11,962 nt of DNA from Zelonia costaricensis. Taxonomy: Eukaryota; Euglenozoa; Kinetoplastea; Trypanosomatida; Trypanosomatidae. Below, one piece after another: positions 8,136 to 11,962 of this stretch. The translations under genes were made by a program, and so were the position numbers. Each line of letters begins with the position of its first letter. Position 1 is the first letter of the stretch. The notes under the pieces are model-generated. The model saw nothing but the letters and a program-made list of their open reading frames with translations. It did no database searches and was not told the origin of the DNA. Location of the stretch: the NCBI GenBank assembly GCA_030849075.1, contig JASAOO010002868.1, positions 1 to 11,962 on the forward strand, read 5' to 3'.

Positions 8136-8383
8136 AGCAGGGCTGCGCGGCCGGGAAATAAAGTGAGGCGCACCTGACGCCTCTTGAGTGCGGCGCGGAC
8201 GGTGTCGCCACAGCGAGCAATCACAAAGAGAGCTGAGAAGGTGCGGCTGAAGGGGGGGGGGCAGAGGTGAATCACGGTGAGGGGAGAGAAGCAGAGCATG
8301 AGACGCCGTCGGCACAAAAAAGGGCTACACGCTAACTACAAGAGAGCGTATTGGATAGTGCTACCTAGATTGCTACAGGTCGA

Positions 8384-8417
8384 GGGAGGGCGGGGCGGGG
8401 CGGTGGGGGGGGGGGGG
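8384..8417 (+). other. Strong G-quadruplex-capable block plus G13
   Basis: The plus strand has G3-A-G3-C-G4-C-G4 (8384-8400), all with one-base loops, followed by CGGT and a run of 13 G (8405-8417). This is the most compact quadruplex motif in the window. It lies on the template strand about 430 nt upstream of the zf-CHCC start codon. Confidence 0.7.
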
Positions 8418-9610
8418 AAGAGAGCAACGCGCAGCGGAGCACGAACGCTAGTGTCCGTGGAGGTGTGCAGAGCAGAGAGCGGGTTGGCTGCGCTGCAGGG
8501 CACGGGTCGAGGTCGGCCTCGGTGAATGGCGGGCGCGTCTGTGCGTGACCCAAGACCGATACGAAGCGAGAGAAAGAGGGAGGTACGTTCCCTAAGCGGT
8601 GTAGCGAAGGCGCAGCGTGCGTTGAGCGAGGTAAAAGATGGCGTAGGTTGGAGGAGGCAGGAGTTTCACAGGAGAAATACGCGGTTGATCGCGCACCTTC
8701 GTGAGGGGCGGGGGGAAGTCTCTCCCCCCCCCCCAGCGCGGTGGGCCGTAACGAACGCCACAGCACACGCTCAGCCGGCGGTCTGCCGTCACAGAAGGGT
8801 CGCCCCGTGACGTGTGGTGAACACGGGAGGCAGGGTGGGGAAGGGGGATACACCCGACACAGGGAAGGGTAGTACGAGTCCAAGTAGCGAGGCTCGCTCT
8901 CCCCTCACCCTTCCGTAAGCGGCAAAAAGGCAGAAAGAGGGCGCCACCTGACTCACCCAGAGAGGTTGCAGCGTCTCGCTTCGCCTGCGTACGTCCTCTG
9001 CGGTTCAGTCCGCGGAGCCGCTTCTCCTTCGGTTTCATGATTTTGTTTTTGGGTTTTCTCGGGAAGCACGTGACGCTGATGAAGGACACAGGCACCCCAG
9101 CACCGACACTGCGCGTGTGGTGCGGAGGAAAGAACAGGAGGTCTGGGAGAATCAAGGACGGAGACGCACGGTAGAGGGAGCGCGCGGCGGTGCGCACACT
9201 CGGGCTGTGACCCGCTTGTCTTCACCTACACATTCCTTTCGGCCATCGACCCGTGTTTCCCCAGCTTTTCGAGGTGCAAACAGGTCGCGCTTGGGTACCT
9301 TTCTTACTTCCGATTTGTTCTTCAATTGCATGCGTTGCACACGCTGTTAGTTTCACCTTTCTTTGCGCTTGAGGCGGCCTTTGATCTTTTTTTCGAGCCT
9401 TTGTTTTTCCATCTCGAGGACACTGGAGGAGCGAGGGCACGTCTGGGAGGGGGAGGCGTGACGTGCGCACGGGAGGTGCTGTTGGTGGGTCAGAAGAAGG
9501 GAGACCCGCTCCTTGACAGGTTCACTTCGCCGCACTCCAGCGTTGCCAGTTGGACCCAGCGTGCCTCTGACTTCCTCGAGTGCTTCTTTTTTCCATCTGC
9601 TGTTCTTGTA

Positions 9611-9645
9611 CTAAAAAAAAAAAACTGAAAGAAAGAGTAAAAATG
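9611..9645 (-). promoter_or_regulatory. Strong orphan spliced-leader acceptor candidate
   Basis: On the minus strand the sequence reads TTTTTACTCTTTCTTTCAG, then T12, then AG at 9612-9611. An ATG follows 15 nt later (9596), but its frame is only 24 codons. No neighbouring gene explains the site: the zf-CHCC start is about 1.6 kb further on and has its own closer acceptor. It could serve a short or noncoding transcript, or be an alternative acceptor. Confidence 0.45.
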
Positions 9646-9770
9646 GGGCCCCTCACTATCCGCAAGATCTGGCACGTGGTTGTGGGGCAGGAGGCGAGAT
9701 CGTGGACGTGAGGGAAACGCCAAGGACACGTTGCGGAGGTTCGTGTGGCACGTGTGAGCGAGTATGGTGC

Positions 9771-9880
9771 ATGTGTATGTGTGTGTGTGTGTGTGTTTTT
9801 GAGGAGGGGGGTCGTACATGTGCGTGCTTGATTGCACACACACACACACACATACCCGCACACACACACACGCACACATG
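9771..9880. repeat. Inverted pair of TG and CA dinucleotide tracts
   Basis: A TG-rich tract (9771-9796) is followed after about 38 bases by an interrupted CA-rich tract (9835-9880). The two are reverse complements of each other, so DNA or RNA could fold into a long hairpin. The loop includes a G6 run. Confidence 0.85.
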
Positions 9881-10967
9881 TTCTCGACGAAAAAACCTAA
9901 GTTCAAGCAAAGGGCGCGCGGCGTGGGGCCTCCGAGATGCCAAGTGAATGGGGCACCGGGGCGAAATGAAGAAGCACGAGTCGGTCAATAGTCGCTTTGC
10001 CCGCCGCCGCCCCTCCCCTCGTCCCACCGCAGAAACGGAAACAAAAGCGGGGGAAAGGCGTAGAGCGGGATAGGGGAGTGGGACGGAAATGACAAAGCAT
10101 TTTTTTTTTTTGAAGGTCGTCGCGGAGGGCAACGAGGAGCGTGCGTGTGGCGTGAGGTTTGGTGGGGGGGAAGGTTGAAGGAAGGTGCCGCGCGATGAAG
10201 GGCTTGGTATGGGTGTGCCATTGCAGTCGTTGAGACTCGCTCCACATCGGAGTGTGGGAAACGGCTCTCCGCAACGACAACAAAAAACAAAAGGGTGCGA
10301 TGTGGTGTTGAGGAGAGGCGTCTCGTGCCTGCCACAAAACGGGAAGCGGCAGCAGGATCGGTAAAGAGAGCGCGAGAAAAGAGCCACTTGCAGCGGGCTT
10401 GGGTATAGTGTGACACCTGCTGCAGTGCTCGTTTCCTGTAACCGCCCTGGGAGCTATGTAGGTGCTCCCCGCCTACCCGCAACTCAGCCTCTTTTTTTCC
10501 TCTTCGCAGTGCACCTCCGCATGGCCACTGCTACCAGCGCACCACTTGCTCAAGGCACCTTCTTGCCTTCCAACCAGCCCTCGAAGGTCCGTAGAGTCTA
10601 CCAACGACCGCGTCGGTTGCGAGCGTTCAAGGCAGACGCTGTCACTGACACACATGGTGCACCGCGCGTGTCGGCGCCCCTTCACAGCGTCACCAAGAAC
10701 AGCCGGCATCAGACGCACACAAGCACATTGGCTAATAGGGGTGGGGAGGGGGATGGAAACAAATGACAGAAAACGGAAACATGAAAAAAAAAAAAGGGAG
10801 GCCTGAACGTGTGAGAAACGAGCGTGATCTGAGGGTGCCGAGAGCAGCCCATTTCCTACCGCACGCCCCGCCCTCCACACCAACACTCCGACCTGCCCCA
10901 AGAGACGAGAAAGGGGAATTCCTGTTGATGTTAGCATCGAAGGGAGAGGAAGACAGGGGCGTGGGAC

Positions 10968-10980
10968 GGGGGGGGGGGGG
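10968..10980 (+). repeat. G13 homopolymer
   Basis: Thirteen consecutive G on the plus strand, one of six plus-strand G runs of 10 or more in the spacers (the others at 1339-1350, 6506-6517, 6962-6973, 8252-8261 and 8405-8417). Only one C run of that length is present (8724-8734). Confidence 0.95.
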
Positions 10981-11557
10981 AGAATACGCGGGTGTGCAGT
11001 CAAGAAATGCAAACCCCAAAAAAACCAGCGAGGGAGAAAACCAAAGCCGCGATACCACCCAAAACTGGCCTCGCGGATGGAAACAAAAAAACAACGGGCG
11101 CAAGGAAAAGACGGCGGGACGGTGGTGTCCGCTCCGCTGGCTGCCTGAGCGACGTCAACCCCGCAGCACACGCCGGAGAGGGGCGGCGGCGAGGGTGACG
11201 AAGAGCATTGAGAGACGCGCACTGTCATCGGGCAGAGAGTCGGAAGGCGGCGCGGCCCTTCGCCATCGAGGGCAGCGCAGAAAAGCCAGACACTTTCAAA
11301 GACCGCGCAGAGTTGAAAAGAAAAAAAAGAAAAAACCGTTTCAGGCGCATGAAAAACAAGAACGGGCGTCGCTGAGAAAAAGCCGCAAATGTGAGAGCAC
11401 CGACAACGGCTCGTTTGTGACGGGGGCTGAAGTCGACGCCGACGTGTATGCGCCACTTCAACGGTGCCTCACACTGCGGCATCTCGCTTCCCTGTCTGAG
11501 ACGGACACTCTCGGATGTATACACGAGAGGAGCGCAAGAGAGGCATCAACGCGGAAC

Positions 11558-11569
11558 CACACACACACA
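11558..11569. repeat. CA microsatellite in the gGAPDH 3' flank
   Basis: Six CA units on the plus strand, about 315 nt past the gGAPDH stop. This is probably within that gene's 3' UTR. Confidence 0.9.
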
Positions 11570-11882
11570 GAATAGGCGCTTCGTCACGCAGTCACCGCGC
11601 TACTTGAAGTACAGTAGATCGGGAGAGCGCGAAGGATCAGCAAAATCAACATCCAGGCATTCATAGCACGCAGAAAAACGGAGGGCTGCGCCGAGGCAAC
11701 CCCATCCACGGTCATGCCAACTCTACCAGCTACTGTCACACTACGATAAAGAAGGCACAAACCCGCGATGAACACAGGCGGCCCCATTCGCTAACGACAA
11801 CAGCCCGTTGACAAACACGCTCCTTAGAACCGAGCACACGACATTGACCGGGACAGGCGCCGCAGCAGTCAGAGCGCACTCC

Positions 11883-11962
11883 TTAGATCTTCGAGCTCGC
11901 GGCGTCCTTGGCAGCCATGTAGCGGACCAGGTCCACCACGCGGTGCGAGTAGCCCCACTCGT
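11883..11962 (-). CDS. GAPDH: Glycosomal glyceraldehyde-3-phosphate dehydrogenase, C-terminal end (partial)
   Basis: Only the last 25 codons and the stop are inside the window; the rest lies beyond the right edge. The translation begins EWGYSHRVVDLVRYMAAKD and ends SSKI. The (N)EWGYSxRVVDL segment is the highly conserved C-terminal helix of GAPDH, next to the active-site-supporting WYDNE motif. The final SKI fits the relaxed trypanosomatid peroxisomal targeting signal type 1, so this is the glycosomal isoform rather than the cytosolic one. The enzyme oxidises glyceraldehyde 3-phosphate to 1,3-bisphosphoglycerate with NAD+ and phosphate. From memory, Leishmania gGAPDH usually ends SKM, so Ile here is a small difference. 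Codons are GC3-rich. In several Leishmania this gene is a tandem pair; only one copy's end is visible. Confidence 0.95.
   Translation of the reverse strand, partial: EWGYSHRVVDLVRYMAAKDAASSKI

Larger units (their letters stand above)
7972..11882. other. 3.9-kb spacer between gGAPDH and the zf-CHCC gene, no gene supported
   Basis: No open frame here has the GC3 pattern, complexity or family features of a Leishmania gene. The longest minus-strand frames (9656-10387 and 10473-11456) begin with GTG rather than ATG, run through homopolymers and repeats, and are Pro/Phe/Ser-rich. A 148-codon ATG frame (9038 to 8592) and a 67-codon frame (11787 to 11584) are possible but unsupported. The spacer contains G-rich blocks, many 10-13 base homopolymers, an inverted TG/CA repeat pair (9771-9880) and a strong acceptor-like site at 9611-9645. 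I saw no tRNA A/B boxes, rRNA or spliced-leader sequence. Confidence 0.7.

Noticed and set aside
6976..8166. 396-codon plus-strand frame
   Set aside because: It is largely the antisense shadow of the zf-CHCC gene and passes through CA repeats in the flanks.
8592..9038. 148-codon ATG frame on the minus strand, basic N-terminus (MKPKEKRLRG)
   Set aside because: Third-position GC is only moderate, it runs through a C11 homopolymer, and no family features are seen. It is kept only as a test case for the orphan acceptor finding.
9656..10387. 243-codon minus-strand frame
   Set aside because: It starts with GTG and contains runs of Cys-Val and Thr-His coded by TG/CA repeats.
10473..11456. 327-codon minus-strand frame in the long spacer
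   Set aside because: It starts with GTG, crosses A12 and G13 homopolymers, is Pro/Ser/Phe-rich without recognisable motifs, and lacks the GC3 bias of the real genes.
11584..11787. 67-codon ATG frame on the minus strand with a hydrophobic stretch (MLILLILRALPIY)
   Set aside because: It lies in the presumed gGAPDH 3' UTR, codon use is not gene-like, and there is no acceptor tract between it and the GAPDH stop (about 95 nt).
7972..11882. SIDER-type degenerate retroposon
   Set aside because: Such elements are common in Leishmania 3' UTRs, but I could not recognise the 79-base signature by eye. A profile search would decide it.
1..11962. tRNA, rRNA, spliced-leader gene, CRISPR array, prokaryotic operon or strand-switch region
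   Set aside because: No matching conserved boxes, repeat-spacer arrays or change of coding strand were seen; all four genes run in the same direction.

Overview
The window looks like nuclear DNA from a trypanosomatid, most likely Leishmania or a close relative. Three things point there. All four recognisable genes are intronless and lie on the minus strand, like part of one polycistronic unit. Coding regions have very GC-rich third codon positions, and the spacers are long and full of pyrimidine-rich tracts (in the transcribed sense), CA/TG microsatellites and G/C or A/T homopolymers. The gene at the right edge ends with a glycosomal GAPDH tail and a PTS1-type tripeptide. The species cannot be fixed from this sequence.

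In the direction of transcription (right to left): (1) the last 25 residues of glycosomal GAPDH at 11883-11962; (2) a 3.9-kb spacer with no convincing gene; (3) a 227-residue protein with a zf-CHCC type zinc site, probably the NDUFS6-like subunit of mitochondrial complex I, at 7288-7971; (4) a 1.8-kb spacer; (5) a complete 743-residue phosphoinositide-specific phospholipase C at 3299-5530, with PH-like, EF-hand, X, Y and C2 regions and an intact catalytic set; (6) a 2.2-kb spacer with one undetermined base; (7) a secreted or surface glycoprotein of unknown function, 345 residues, at 17-1054.

The genes do not form a functional pathway: glycolysis, respiratory chain, lipid signalling and a secreted protein sit side by side, as is normal in trypanosomatid units. 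Expression would depend on trans-splicing and polyadenylation signals in the spacers. Candidate splice acceptors can be seen upstream of genes 3, 5 and 7. One more very strong acceptor-like site (T12-AG) lies inside the geneless 3.9-kb spacer. It is the best hint here of an unrecognised transcript.

I found no evidence of a new defence, mobile or secretion system. The points most worth following are the unexplained 3.9-kb spacer and its acceptor, a phospholipase C without the N-terminal MGxC acylation signal described for the Trypanosoma cruzi enzyme, and an internal duplication in the unknown glycoprotein.
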